A stretch of 64,000 nucleotides of DNA from Vitreoscilla massiliensis (GTDB lineage: Bacteria > Pseudomonadota > Gammaproteobacteria > Burkholderiales > Neisseriaceae). Positions 8,999-17,945 of the stretch are shown here, piece by piece (position 1 is the stretch's first letter; every line of letters starts with the position of its first letter). The stretch lies in the NCBI RefSeq assembly GCF_001457815.1, contig NZ_LN898219.1, forward strand, positions 124,001 to 188,000, given 5' to 3'. A program made the position numbers and the translations under genes. Under the pieces are notes generated by a model. It worked only from the letters and a program-made list of their open reading frames with translations. It ran no database searches and was not told the DNA's origin.

Positions 8999-10920
8999 AA
9001 TTGTTGGCAACGAATGCATGGACGCTGTGGGGCGCGCTCGCCGATGGCAAGCGCCAACATGTGCGCGATTTGGCGCAATTATTGGGCTGTGATGCCTATG
9101 CCTTATATGGACATTGGAAACAACTGCCGGTCGACATCCAAAAGCAATTGCGCCAACACGATGGTTGGTGGCAATTAAAGCAGGCAATGGCGGTGGTGTC
9201 GCCGTTACAGGCCGCCTTCATCAGTGACAATACCGGTTTTCAATTGCAAGTCTTGCCCGAAACCACATCGACCAACGATGTGTTGTGGCAGCGCTGGCAA
9301 GAGGGCGCAGAGATACACAAACAAGCGGTGTGTGCCTTGGAACAAAGCCAAGGCCGTGGCCGTTTGCAGCGTCCGTGGCAAAACGTGGTCGGGCAAACAC
9401 TGATGTTCAGCTTGGCCTATCAAATTGAGCATGGTCAAGCCGGTTTGGCGGCCTTGCCTTTGATTGTGGGCTTGGTGGTGCAGCAAGTATTGGCCGAACA
9501 ACAAGTGCATGCGCAATTGAAATGGCCGAACGACATCGTTGTCGGTGCACGCAAATTGTGCGGCATCTTGGTCGAGAGCAAACAGCGCGGCGAGCGTTGG
9601 CATGTGGTCATCGGCATCGGTGTGAACGTGATGCAGCCACGCCAAGAGCAGTTGCGCGACATCGCCACCGCTTGCAATGCCCAAACCGCTGATTTCAGCT
9701 CGGCCAGTTTTTTGCAACAATTGTTACCGCAACTGGATCAAGCCTTGCAGCTGTTTTTGGCGCAAGGTTTTGGCGCGTTTCAGGCCGCTTATACCGCGCA
9801 AATGCGCGACTTGGATCAAAACGTGAATTTGTTTGAACGCGGTGCCATCATCGGCCACGGTCAAGTGGTGGGCGTGAACGAGCTCGGTGGTTTGCGGGTG
9901 TTGGATGAGGCAGGGCAAGAGCAGGTGTATTTGAATGGCGAAATCAGCATGCGGCCTGAACAAGCGCCAGATGTGCCACAAGCTGGGTCTGAGTCTGCTA
10001 TTGCACCAGAGTCAGCAAAGTCAGACCCGATATCTGCAAATAATGCAGGTGCAGACACATTAGCCGAACAACAAACACCTGTTGCACCGGTATCAGCGCA
10101 AACCCGTACCAATAGCGACTATGCGAATACTCACACTGGCACTCACAAACCTGCCACAAACCAAAGTGTGCGCTATATTTTATTGGATGGCGGCAACAGC
10201 CAATTGAAATGGGCTTGGGTTGATGGCGAGCGTCAATTGCATTTTGGTGGCCGTGCGCCGTATGCCAATTTGCAAGCCTTTGCCGACTTCATGACCAAAC
10301 ATGCGCCTGAGTTGCCGATTATTGGTTGCGCCGTGTGTGGTGCCAAAAAAATGGCCTTGGTGGAAGAAGCGGCCGCGCGCGGCGTGCGTTGGCTGCCGTC
10401 TATGCGCCATGCATTGGGTGTGACCAACCATTATTATAAAGTGCAGCAGCATGGCTCCGACCGTTGGTTCAATGTCTTGGGCAGCCGCATGTACAGTCAG
10501 AACTCCTGTGTGGTGGTGTCGTGTGGCACAGCGATTACCGTGGACGCCATCACGCATGACAACCATTATTTGGGTGGCAGTATCATGCCGGGCTTCAATT
10601 TGATGAAAGAAGCGATGGCAGCGAAAACCGCCAACTTGAACCAACCGATAGGCAAGGCGTATCCGTTCGCCACGTCCACGCCCAATGCCTTGGCCAGCGG
10701 CATGCACGATGCTGCCAGTGGTGCGGTGATTTTGATGTACCAACGCTTGAAAGAACGCCAACAAGGACAAACAGTCGACATCATCTTAACCGGCGGTGGG
10801 GCCTCGAAAATCGAGCAACATCTGCCACAAGCTTTAATTTTAGACAGCCAAGTGAAAATTGTGGATAATTTGGTGTTATTTGGCTTGCAAAACTGGGTAG
10901 AGCACACATGCAATTATTGA
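8995..10920 (+). CDS. birA/coaX: Fusion of biotin-protein ligase (BirA) and type III pantothenate kinase (CoaX)
   Basis: The 641-residue chain joins two enzymes. The first 60 residues look like the BirA DNA-binding helix-turn-helix. The ligase domain follows, with ETTSTND at 89-95, GRGR at 120-123 and KWPND at 176-180. After about residue 320 comes a low-complexity Ala/Ser/Pro/Gln linker. From about 388 the kinase domain starts (YILLDGGNSQLKW), with GTAITVDAI about 511-519 and TGGGAS near the end. The GTG start overlaps rfaE2. The fusion is known from Neisseria. It couples biotinylation of acetyl-CoA carboxylase with the first step of coenzyme A synthesis. Confidence 0.93.
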   Translation: MKLLATNAWTLWGALADGKRQHVRDLAQLLGCDAYALYGHWKQLPVDIQKQLRQHDGWWQLKQAMAVVSPLQAAFISDNTGFQLQVLPETTSTNDVLWQRWQEGAEIHKQAVCALEQSQGRGRLQRPWQNVVGQTLMFSLAYQIEHGQAGLAALPLIVGLVVQQVLAEQQVHAQLKWPNDIVVGARKLCGILVESKQRGERWHVVIGIGVNVMQPRQEQLRDIATACNAQTADFSSASFLQQLLPQLDQALQLFLAQGFGAFQAAYTAQMRDLDQNVNLFERGAIIGHGQVVGVNELGGLRVLDEAGQEQVYLNGEISMRPEQAPDVPQAGSESAIAPESAKSDPISANNAGADTLAEQQTPVAPVSAQTRTNSDYANTHTGTHKPATNQSVRYILLDGGNSQLKWAWVDGERQLHFGGRAPYANLQAFADFMTKHAPELPIIGCAVCGAKKMALVEEAAARGVRWLPSMRHALGVTNHYYKVQQHGSDRWFNVLGSRMYSQNSCVVVSCGTAITVDAITHDNHYLGGSIMPGFNLMKEAMAAKTANLNQPIGKAYPFATSTPNALASGMHDAASGAVILMYQRLKERQQGQTVDIILTGGGASKIEQHLPQALILDSQVKIVDNLVLFGLQNWVEHTCNY

Positions 10921-11645
10921 AGTGGTTGTTTGCGGTTTTAGTGGTTTTAAATCTGATTGTGTTCGCCAATGTGGTGACGCAAAAAATGAATGGCAATCGT
11001 CCCAAGCAAAACCCAGCGGTGGTGGCTGTACCCATAAGCGGCGGCACCGATGCCAATGGCAATCCGGTTCCAGCCCCAAGTGCGGGTACGACTTCAGGTT
11101 CACGCATCGTGGCACCTGTTGCCAGCCGTCAATCGAGTGGCGGAGGTGGTGGTAACAATGTGATTGATACCACTGCACTGCCCAAAAATGCACCCAATTG
11201 CAGCGCGCAAATCACCTTGCCAGAAGACGCTTACCACCGTTTGAAGAATTTCATTAATGGCTGGAACAATGCGGCCACGCGCAATGTGGTAGAAAACAAA
11301 CACAGTGGCAAAGCACAAGGCGTGCAATACCAAGTGTTGGTGGCCGGTAGCAGCGACGAAGCCTTACAACAATTGCGCAGTGCCGGCATCAGCGCCAGTC
11401 CGCAAGGCGGCAGTATCAGTTTGGGGGTCTATCCCGATGCAGGTAAGGCCAACTCTGTGCGCGAACGTGCGGTGGCAGCCGGTGTGGGCGGTGTGATTGT
11501 GTCTGAACGCGGTTCGGCGCAAACCGCGTTGACCAGCGCCCAATACACGGTGTCTTTCCGCAACATCACCAACCAAGATGCCCAAAAAATCAACGAGGTT
11601 TTGGGTCGCTACGGACGCTTGCAACGCAGCGCTTGCGCCCAATAA
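10908..11645 (+). CDS. SPOR-domain membrane protein
   Basis: The 245-residue protein has one N-terminal transmembrane anchor (LLKWLFAVLVVLNLIVFANV), a long Pro/Ser/Gly-rich linker, and a C-terminal SPOR domain around residues 140-235 (YQVLVAGS, then VVVSERG-like segments). SPOR domains bind denuded glycan strands at the septum, so a cell-division or envelope role is likely. It overlaps the end of birA-coaX by 13 bases, the arrangement seen in Neisseria. A double hairpin terminator follows. Confidence 0.85.
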   Translation: MQLLKWLFAVLVVLNLIVFANVVTQKMNGNRPKQNPAVVAVPISGGTDANGNPVPAPSAGTTSGSRIVAPVASRQSSGGGGGNNVIDTTALPKNAPNCSAQITLPEDAYHRLKNFINGWNNAATRNVVENKHSGKAQGVQYQVLVAGSSDEALQQLRSAGISASPQGGSISLGVYPDAGKANSVRERAVAAGVGGVIVSERGSAQTALTSAQYTVSFRNITNQDAQKINEVLGRYGRLQRSACAQ

Positions 11646-11659
11646 TCGCTAATATGATG

Positions 11660-11706
11660 TTTACAGGCCGCTGTATCTAAAGCAGATACAGCGGCCGATT
11701 TTTTGC
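11660..11706 (+). terminator. Terminator after the SPOR gene, with a DUS word in the left arm
   Basis: GGCCGCTGTATCT pairs with AGATACAGCGGCC around a short loop, followed by GATTTTTTG. The left arm grows out of a single DUS word, TTTACAGGCCGC. Confidence 0.88.
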
Positions 11707-12313
11707 CTGTTGCACACAGCTCGTTATGCAGGTTAAGGCTTATGGTAAAAGGTGCATCCAGCTTGTTTGTGGTGGTATTGCAATCGCTGTAAGGCTGTAA
11801 TCAGTATGACCACCATGTTGAATTTTGAGCCAGATGTATGGCTGCAGGCTGTGCGGTGTGTTGCTGAGCATGATGATTGGCGATGTGCGGATATTTATTT
11901 GAATGTGAATATATCTGTTTGTTGTCTGTCGCTAGCTGAGGGATGGGTATGTTGTTGGACAAGAAATATGGGCAGTGTTTGGTACAGATGGGCAAACCCA
12001 CAAAGCGGCTTGCTCCAAACAGATGCTGCACAGCAAATGCATATTCTCATTCCATGCAGCAGTTTGTCCATTGATGGCTAGAAGTACATTTGATGGTACT
12101 GCTGATCTGTATCGCAACAATCCCTGATTAAGCGGCCTGTAAATCAGTTGGACATCAACAAACACTTGGCAAGGCTATCAAGATAATCAGCACAGCCAAC
12201 GGGCAGATAGTGAACAATAATGACGCGCATAAAGTTTATTGTGCGCCGCTTGCGTCGGCAGCGAATGAAATCCGCTACAATAGCGCACATATTTATAGGC
12301 TTTGGTTTTGATA
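11707..12313. other. Stretch without a supported gene, upstream of tldD
   Basis: A 109-codon frame exists at 11752-12081, but its cysteine- and tryptophan-rich product, lack of a ribosome site and different composition argue against it. One single DUS word (AAGCGGCCTGTAAA) is at about 12130-12143. A TACAAT at 12276-12281 may be the -10 of the tldD promoter, without a good -35. Confidence 0.5.
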
Positions 12314-13765
12314 ATGAGCACATCAGACGTTTTTCAACATGCCAGCCAGCATTTATTGGCACGCAATGGCATTTCTGCAACGGTTTTAGACCACATCTTG
12401 GCAGACGTTGGGCAGCATCAAGTGGATTTTGCCGACATTTATTGTCAACACTCGGCGTTTGAGAGTTGGCAATTGGAAGAAGGCATCGTCAAAAGCGGCA
12501 GCTTTAACATAGACGAAGGCTTTGGCATTCGTGCCATCGTCGGCGACAAAACCGCGTTTGCTTATGCCGATTCCATCTTGCCAGACAGCTTAAAGCAAGC
12601 GGCATCGACAGTGCGCGCCATTGCCAGACAAGGTCAAAGCAATGCCATGCGCGGCGCTCAAGTGCCTACCCAAGTGGCGGTGCAATACCCTATGGTCAAT
12701 CCGATGTTGTCTTTGGATGCGACTCAGAAAGTGGCTTTGCTCGAGCAAGTCGAGGCTTTGGCGCGCGCCAAAGACCCGCGGGTAGTACAAGTGATGGCGA
12801 CTTTGGCATGTGAACACGACATCATTTATATTGCGCGCTTGGATGGCCGCCATGCTGCCGATGTGCGCCCCTTGGTGCGCTTGTCGGTGACGGTCATCGT
12901 TGAACAAAACGGTCGCCGTGAGCAAGGCTCTAGCGGCGGCGGTGGTCGTTTTGATTTCGCCTATTTTGATGCCGCCATGGTGCAACACTATGTGGACAAA
13001 GCGGTTGATCAAGCTTTGGTGAATTTAGAAGCCCGTCCAGCGCCTGCTGGTGCCATGAAAGTGGTGCTGGGCAATGGTTGGCCTGGCGTGTTGCTACACG
13101 AGGCGGTAGGCCATGGTTTGGAAGGCGATTTCAATCGCAAAGAAACCAGTGCATTTTCAAATAAAATCGGTCAGCAAGTGGCAGCCAAAGGCGTGACCGT
13201 TATCGACCAAGGCAATATTGAAAAACGCCGCGGCTCTTTGAGTTTGGATGACGAGGGTAATGCCACCGGTGCGACGGTGTTGATTGAAGACGGTATTTTG
13301 CGCAATTACTTGCAAGATGAAACCAATGCGCGCTTGATGGGCATGGCAGTGACTGGCAATGGCCGTCGCGAAAGCTATGCGTCCACCGTGATGCCGCGCA
13401 TGACCAATACCTTTATGGCCAATGGCAGCCACGACCCTGAAGAAATCTTGGCGTCGGTAGACAAAGGCATATATGCGGTGAACTTTGGTGGCGGGCAAGT
13501 CGACATCACCAGCGGCAAATTCGTGTTTTCCGCTTCGGAAGCGTGGTGGGTGGAAAACGGCAAGCTGCAATATCCGGTTAAAGGTGCCACCATCATCGGC
13601 AACGGCCCCGATGTGATGCAACACATCTCCATGATAGGCAATGACATGGCTTTGGACAGTGGCGTGGGCGTGTGTGGCAAAGAAGGGCAGAGCGTACCTG
13701 TGGGTGTGGGTCAGCCTACTTTGCGCATAGACGAAGGTTTGATCATCGGCGGTTCGCAAGCTTAA
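12314..13765 (+). CDS. tldD: Metalloprotease TldD
   Basis: TldD partners with TldE/PmbA in a heterodimeric zinc protease that degrades unfolded peptides and matures some modified peptides and toxins. The 483 residues contain the metal motif HEAVGHGLEGD (HExxxH) near residue 255 and the GxG-rich C-terminal beta domain typical of the family. The ATG at 12314 is preferred over a TTG at 12302. The partner gene pmbA is not in the window. The product is cytoplasmic, with no signal peptide. Confidence 0.95.
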   Translation: MSTSDVFQHASQHLLARNGISATVLDHILADVGQHQVDFADIYCQHSAFESWQLEEGIVKSGSFNIDEGFGIRAIVGDKTAFAYADSILPDSLKQAASTVRAIARQGQSNAMRGAQVPTQVAVQYPMVNPMLSLDATQKVALLEQVEALARAKDPRVVQVMATLACEHDIIYIARLDGRHAADVRPLVRLSVTVIVEQNGRREQGSSGGGGRFDFAYFDAAMVQHYVDKAVDQALVNLEARPAPAGAMKVVLGNGWPGVLLHEAVGHGLEGDFNRKETSAFSNKIGQQVAAKGVTVIDQGNIEKRRGSLSLDDEGNATGATVLIEDGILRNYLQDETNARLMGMAVTGNGRRESYASTVMPRMTNTFMANGSHDPEEILASVDKGIYAVNFGGGQVDITSGKFVFSASEAWWVENGKLQYPVKGATIIGNGPDVMQHISMIGNDMALDSGVGVCGKEGQSVPVGVGQPTLRIDEGLIIGGSQA

Positions 13766-13792
13766 GCATCATTCTTTATATAGAGACATGAG

Positions 13793-13824
13793 AAGCGGCC
13801 TGTAACTCGTTACAGGCCGCTTTT
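13793..13824 (+). terminator. DUS-pair terminator after tldD
   Basis: AAGCGGCCTGTAAC and GTTACAGGCCGCTT form fourteen-base arms with only a two-base gap, followed by a T-run. Confidence 0.88.
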
Positions 13825-14208
13825 GTATGGTTAGTGGATGAATGTTGTTATTTGCGCCACAACGTGTGTCTGGCTTGGTGTGGCATATCTTTATGTGCGT
13901 TTGCAGCAACTGAACAGTTTATTTGCAGTTGAATGCTTGTGGGCACTTGTATTCTGACTTTGTATCCTAATATTCATTTGTACTTAAGTGTGTCGCCGAT
14001 TGCTTGATGAAACGTTGTTTTTCGGTATGTGCGGCGTCTAATTGGCACACTTATTGGTTTGAATGTTCGTGTTGGAAACAAATACCCACAATTGTGGGTG
14101 TGTTTGTTGATTTTTGTATTTAATCGAACAATTTTGAATATTTGTGGCCGTATTGTTGCTTTTATGTTCGCTTTACATATATTTAAACAAATAAAGTGAA
14201 AATAATGT
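13825..14208. other. AT-rich gene-free stretch before the small RNA pair
   Basis: No supported gene. A minus-strand frame of 124 codons (13974-14348) is rejected because it runs through the promoter and terminator of the first small RNA and its product is low-complexity. Confidence 0.55.
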
Positions 14209-14237
14209 TTGACAGTTTTTTCATAAGTGTTCATAAT
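14209..14237 (+). promoter_or_regulatory. Sigma-70 promoter of the first small RNA
   Basis: TTGACA at 14209-14214 and CATAAT at 14232-14237 are separated by exactly 17 bases. Transcription would start near 14243. Confidence 0.8.
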
Positions 14238-14242
14238 GACGT

Positions 14243-14337
14243 CATTGAGTGGTTGCAATGACCTACTTAATAGTTTCTCTTCTATTTCTCCTTTGTAGAC
14301 TTGGCGCACATTTAAACAAATGTGCGCATTTTTTTTG
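14243..14337 (+). ncRNA. Sibling small RNA, copy 1
   Basis: A strong promoter is followed by a 5' hairpin (GTCATTG with CAATGAC, eight-base loop, 14241-14262). Next come a single-stranded pyrimidine-rich segment containing ATTTCTCCTTTGTAGACTT and a terminator (GCGCACATTT with AAATGTGCGC, then eight Ts ending at 14336). The expected transcript is about 95 nt. The CTCCTTT core is complementary to Shine-Dalgarno sequences, a common design for Hfq-dependent repressors. The arrangement, next to an Lrp-type gene, recalls the tandem sibling sRNAs of Neisseria, known there to control central-metabolism mRNAs. Identity with them is inferred, not tested. Confidence 0.8.
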
Positions 14338-14338
14338 C

Positions 14339-14535
14339 TTTGCAACAATTAACACAAGTCTTTATTGTGAATGTATGTTCATTAATATTTAAAAACAACA
14401 CAAATCAAATCTTTTGAACAGCAGTGAATTAAAAAAATAGTCTTATAAATCAATGATGTGATTCGGAAATGAAAAAACTTCATTAAAATTGATATGATTT
14501 TTATCAAATACTATCAAAAATTTACTTTTTGAAAG
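14339..14535. other. AT-rich spacer between the two small RNAs
   Basis: No ORF or hairpin of note. The high A+T content is consistent with an upstream promoter element for copy 2. Confidence 0.5.
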
Positions 14536-14564
14536 TTGACTTTCATTTGAGCGGACAGGATAAT
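14536..14564 (+). promoter_or_regulatory. Sigma-70 promoter of the second small RNA
   Basis: TTGACT at 14536-14541 and GATAAT at 14559-14564 are 17 bases apart. The start is expected near 14570. Confidence 0.8.
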
Positions 14565-14569
14565 AGCGA

Positions 14570-14664
14570 CTGTTGAATCAGTGCATAGCTGGTTCAACAG
14601 TTTCTCCTCTATTTCTCCTTTGTAGACTTGGCGCACATTTTGATTGAATGTGCGCATTTTTTTG
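14570..14664 (+). ncRNA. Sibling small RNA, copy 2
   Basis: It has the same plan as copy 1 with a different 5' hairpin: CTGTTGAA at 14570-14577 pairs with TTCAACAG at 14593-14600. The following roughly 60 bases nearly repeat copy 1, including ATTTCTCCTTTGTAGACTT and the terminator stem GCGCACATT with AATGTGCGC and seven Ts. The expected length is about 95 nt. A conserved seed region with a variable 5' stem suggests shared targets but separate regulation or stability. It ends about 30 bases from the 3' end of the convergent lrp gene. Confidence 0.8.
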
Positions 14665-14695
14665 CCTATTTGTCAGTAAGTTACTAGAGCTGTAC

Positions 14696-15178
14696 TCAAA
14701 TATTGCCCATAGGCAACAAATGGGTTTCTTTGACTTCTTCCATCACAATGTACGAGCGGCTTTCTAAAATGGCCGGCAATTGCAATAAGATGTCGCCCAG
14801 CATTTGACGGTAGGCGGCGATGTCGGTCATGCGCACTTTAATCAGGTAATCGTATTCACCCGAAACCAAATGGCATTCCATAATAGGAGCGATGCGCAAC
14901 ACATCGCGCTTGAATTCGGCAAACAAACTGGCCGATTTGTCTTTCAATTTGATTTCCACAAATACCAACAGCCCTTGCCCCACCAAATGTGGGTTGATTT
15001 TGGCATGGTAACCAGTGATGACACCTTGGTCTTGCAAGCGGCGCATGCGCTCTTTGATGGGTGTGGCGGAGAGGCCAACTTTGTCGGCCAGCTCGGCCAC
15101 GCTCATGCGCGCATTCTGCTGCAACAGTTGGATGATTTTCATGTCGATTTTATCGAGTGAGGGCAAGTCTGTGCTCAT
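14696..15178 (-). CDS. lrp: Lrp/AsnC family transcriptional regulator
   Basis: The 160-residue DNA-binding protein has an N-terminal winged helix-turn-helix (about residues 10-60, with MSVAELADKVGLSATPIKERMRRL) and a C-terminal RAM ligand-binding domain (VSGEYDYLIKVR about 105-116). It is transcribed divergently from dadA, the D-amino acid dehydrogenase gene. Since Lrp-type proteins commonly control dad operons in response to alanine or leucine, local control of dadA-alr is likely. That link is inference from the divergent arrangement. Confidence 0.93.
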   Translation of the reverse strand: MSTDLPSLDKIDMKIIQLLQQNARMSVAELADKVGLSATPIKERMRRLQDQGVITGYHAKINPHLVGQGLLVFVEIKLKDKSASLFAEFKRDVLRIAPIMECHLVSGEYDYLIKVRMTDIAAYRQMLGDILLQLPAILESRSYIVMEEVKETHLLPMGNI

Positions 15179-15336
15179 GGTGAATTCAAATTTTAAAAGT
15201 TAAAAAAAAGAAGAAAAACAGTATAAATCACATTTTTTTAGTGAAAATCACCAGACATTATCCGATAAACTATATAAATAAGCTGCGAAATTGTTGCTTT
15301 GCAACATTGCGGCACAGTCTATACAGAGGAATGGTT
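15179..15336. promoter_or_regulatory. Divergent lrp-dadA intergenic control region
   Basis: About 158 bases, AT-rich near the lrp side, must hold both promoters and probably Lrp-type binding sites. No single operator can be assigned by eye. Confidence 0.5.
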
Positions 15337-16626
15337 ATGAAAATTGTGATTTTAGGCGCCGGTGTGATTGGTGTAACGACGGCATGGTATTTAAGTCAGG
15401 AAGGCCACCAAGTACAAGTGATAGAGCGCCATGGTCATGCGGCTTGCGACACCAGTTTTGCCAATGCAGGTCAAATCTCTTTCGGTTATTCCACGCCTTG
15501 GGCTGCGCCGGGTATCCCACAAAAAGCCTTGAAGTGGATGTTCAAAGAACACTCTCCTTTGTTGATGCGTCCTGATGCCTCATTATACCAGTTGAAATGG
15601 ATGATGATGATGTTGCAAAACTGTGGCGAAAAAGTTTACGAAATCAACAAAGAGCGCATGTTGCGCATTGCCGATTACAGCCGTGAACAATTTGCCGCCT
15701 TGCGCGCCGCGACGGGCATTGAATACGAAGGCCGTCAGCAAGGTACGTTGCAAGTCTTCCGTACCGAGCACCAATTGGAAGTGGTGGAAAACGACATGAA
15801 GGTGTTGGCCGAATGTGGCATTCCATTTGAAAAACTCACGCCTGAAGGCTGTGCGGCAGCAGAGCCTGCATTGGCGCGGGTGCAACACAAATTAACCGGT
15901 GGTTTGCGCTTGCCTGAAGATGAAACCGGCGATTGCTATATGTTTACCAACCGCTTGGCACAAATGTGTAAAGACGCGGGTGTGGAATTCTTCTACGACC
16001 ACCGCATCGACCGTGTTGAAAACGATGGCCAAGAAGTGAAAGCGGTATGGGCCAACGGTACGGCATTTACTGGTGACTATTATGTGTGCTGTTTGGGCAC
16101 TTACAGCCGTGACTTGTTCTTGAACTTGGGCATTGATTTGCCGATTTACCCAGTCAAAGGCTATTCATTGACCATTCCGATTACCGATAAAGAAGCGGCA
16201 CCGGTGTCTACGGTCATGGATGAGACTTACAAAATTGCCATTACCCGTTTTGACGACCGCATTCGTGTCGGCGGTATGGCGGAATTGTCTGGTTATTACG
16301 TGAAATTGAATGACAAACGCCGCGAAACCCTAGAATTGTCAGTAACCGACTTGTTCCCAGATGGCGGTGATGTATCGCGCGCTTCGTTCTGGTCAGGTCT
16401 GCGCCCAGTGACGCCAGACAGTACGCCGATTATTGGTGGCTCCACTTACCGCAATTTGGCCTTTAACTGTGGTCACGGTACTTTGGGTTGGACCATGAGT
16501 TTGGGTTCGGGCAAAGTCATGTCGGATTTGCTCACTGGTAAGCGTCCTGAAATTGATGCGCATGACTTGTCCATGCAGCGTTATGCCAAAGGCGGCAAAG
16601 TTCTGGCCAAGCCCATTCAATTGTAA
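15337..16626 (+). CDS. dadA: D-amino acid dehydrogenase, small subunit type
   Basis: FAD enzyme that oxidises D-alanine and other D-amino acids to keto acids, passing electrons to the respiratory chain. The 429-residue protein begins with the Rossmann motif ILGAGVIGVTTAWYL, has NAGQISFGYSTPWAAPG about 48-64 and ends with the GHGTLGWTMSLGSGK flavin-contact segment. AGAGGA six bases before 15337 decides the start, against ATG at 15331 and an upstream in-frame extension to 15241. It is followed by alr on the same strand. Confidence 0.95.
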   Translation: MKIVILGAGVIGVTTAWYLSQEGHQVQVIERHGHAACDTSFANAGQISFGYSTPWAAPGIPQKALKWMFKEHSPLLMRPDASLYQLKWMMMMLQNCGEKVYEINKERMLRIADYSREQFAALRAATGIEYEGRQQGTLQVFRTEHQLEVVENDMKVLAECGIPFEKLTPEGCAAAEPALARVQHKLTGGLRLPEDETGDCYMFTNRLAQMCKDAGVEFFYDHRIDRVENDGQEVKAVWANGTAFTGDYYVCCLGTYSRDLFLNLGIDLPIYPVKGYSLTIPITDKEAAPVSTVMDETYKIAITRFDDRIRVGGMAELSGYYVKLNDKRRETLELSVTDLFPDGGDVSRASFWSGLRPVTPDSTPIIGGSTYRNLAFNCGHGTLGWTMSLGSGKVMSDLLTGKRPEIDAHDLSMQRYAKGGKVLAKPIQL

Positions 16627-16650
16627 TACTTAGAGCAGTTCATGCTTGTA

Positions 16651-16684
16651 TCAGGTCGTCTTGAAGCGTACAAAGACGGCCTGA
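16651..16684 (+). repeat. Hairpin between dadA and alr resembling a different DUS dialect
   Basis: TCAGGTCGTCTT and AAGACGGCCTGA form twelve-base arms with one G-T wobble and a ten-base loop. There is no T-run, so it is more likely an RNA-stability or partial attenuation element than a full terminator. The arms approach the Neisseria-type words AGGTCGTCTGAA and AGGCCGTCTGAA, not the local word. Confidence 0.55.
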
Positions 16685-16710
16685 ATTATTATGAATCAAA
16701 GGTGATACCC

Positions 16711-17769
16711 ATGCGTCCATTAGAAGCACACATTAATTTGGCCAATTTGCGCCACAATTTTCAATATTTAAAAAGCAAACACGGCAACAAAACCTTGGCG
16801 GTGATCAAGGCCAATGCCTATGGACACGGTTCAGTACAGTGTGCGCACGCTTTGGCTGATTTGGCCGATGGTTTTGCCGTGGCGTGTATTGAAGAGGCTT
16901 TGACCTTGCGCGAAGCCGGTGTGACTTTGCCCATCGTCTTGTTGGAAGGTGTGTTTGAAAATGACGAATACGCGTTGATTGAGCAACATGATTTGTGGCC
17001 TGTGGTGCAAAACGAAGCGCAATTGCAAGGCTTGTTGGCTTGTAATATTCAAAAACCGTTAACTGTCTGGTTGAAAATGGACAGTGGCATGCACCGCGCC
17101 GGTTTCTTCCCACAAGACTATGCGGATGCTTTCCACCGTTTACAGGCCGCACCACAAGTGGCGAAAATCGTGAAAATGACCCACTTTGCCCGTGCCGATG
17201 AGCCATCTGTGGGCATGACGGAAATGCAAATTGCCGCATTCGATGCCGGTTGCGAAGGTTGCGAGGGCGAAGCGTCTATGTCTAATTCAGCCGGTATTTT
17301 GGATTTTCCAGCCGCGCACCGTGATTGGGGCCGTGCTGGTTTGGCTTTGTATGGTTTGTCACCAATGCCGGAAGCCGATGCCAACTTAAAACCGGTGATG
17401 ACCTTCAAAACCAAGGTGTTTGGTGTGCGTGAATTGGCAGCAGGCGAAGTCATTGGTTATGGTTCCATCTTTAAAACCGAAAAGCCAACCCGCATTGGTT
17501 TGATTGCCGTTGGTTATGCTGATGGTTACCCGCGTTTGGCCTCTAATGACAGTCCTGTCAGCATAGATGGCAAACCTTCACGCATCATAGGCCGCGTTTC
17601 TATGGACATGACCATGGTGGAATTGAACGATGCCGCCCAAGGCATAGGCAGTGATGTGGAATTGTGGGGTGAAAACGTCAGCGCCAACGCTGTGGCGGCA
17701 GTGGCAGGCACCATCAGCTATGAAATCTTGTGCAATGTGAAGCGTGCGCGCTTTGTTTACCAAGATTGA
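16711..17769 (+). CDS. alr: Alanine racemase
   Basis: PLP enzyme interconverting L- and D-alanine, for peptidoglycan or, beside dadA, for catabolism of L-alanine (dadX role). The 352 residues contain the PLP lysine in AVIKANAYGHG (Lys33), the catalytic tyrosine in GYGSIF, and GRVSMDMTMV. Start 16711 is chosen because AAAGGTG precedes it and the family begins near RPLEAHINL. The upstream extension crosses the dadA-alr hairpin. An in-frame DUS word near 17137 encodes LQAA. Confidence 0.95.
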   Translation: MRPLEAHINLANLRHNFQYLKSKHGNKTLAVIKANAYGHGSVQCAHALADLADGFAVACIEEALTLREAGVTLPIVLLEGVFENDEYALIEQHDLWPVVQNEAQLQGLLACNIQKPLTVWLKMDSGMHRAGFFPQDYADAFHRLQAAPQVAKIVKMTHFARADEPSVGMTEMQIAAFDAGCEGCEGEASMSNSAGILDFPAAHRDWGRAGLALYGLSPMPEADANLKPVMTFKTKVFGVRELAAGEVIGYGSIFKTEKPTRIGLIAVGYADGYPRLASNDSPVSIDGKPSRIIGRVSMDMTMVELNDAAQGIGSDVELWGENVSANAVAAVAGTISYEILCNVKRARFVYQD

Positions 17770-17779
17770 TTTGTGTCTT

Positions 17780-17815
17780 AAAAGCGGCCTGTAAACATTT
17801 ACAGGCCGCTTTTTT
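17780..17815 (+). terminator. DUS-pair terminator after alr
   Basis: Sixteen-base arms AAAAGCGGCCTGTAAA and complement, a two-base loop and a T-run. Confidence 0.9.
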
Positions 17816-17945
17816 ATTGCCTGACGCGCATAAAGTCTTTTATGCTTAAGTGTATTTGCATGGCATTAAATGATTGGATGTGGGAACTAAAAGAGCGGGC
17901 GTGAATCTGTTGGCTCGTGTTTTGTGAATTGACGAGGAGAATGGC

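Noticed and set aside
11752..12081. 109-codon frame upstream of tldD
   Set aside because: No ribosome site, Cys/Trp-rich product, no neighbour or family support.
13974..14348. 124-codon minus-strand frame
   Set aside because: It runs across the promoter and terminator of the first small RNA and has AT-driven low-complexity content.
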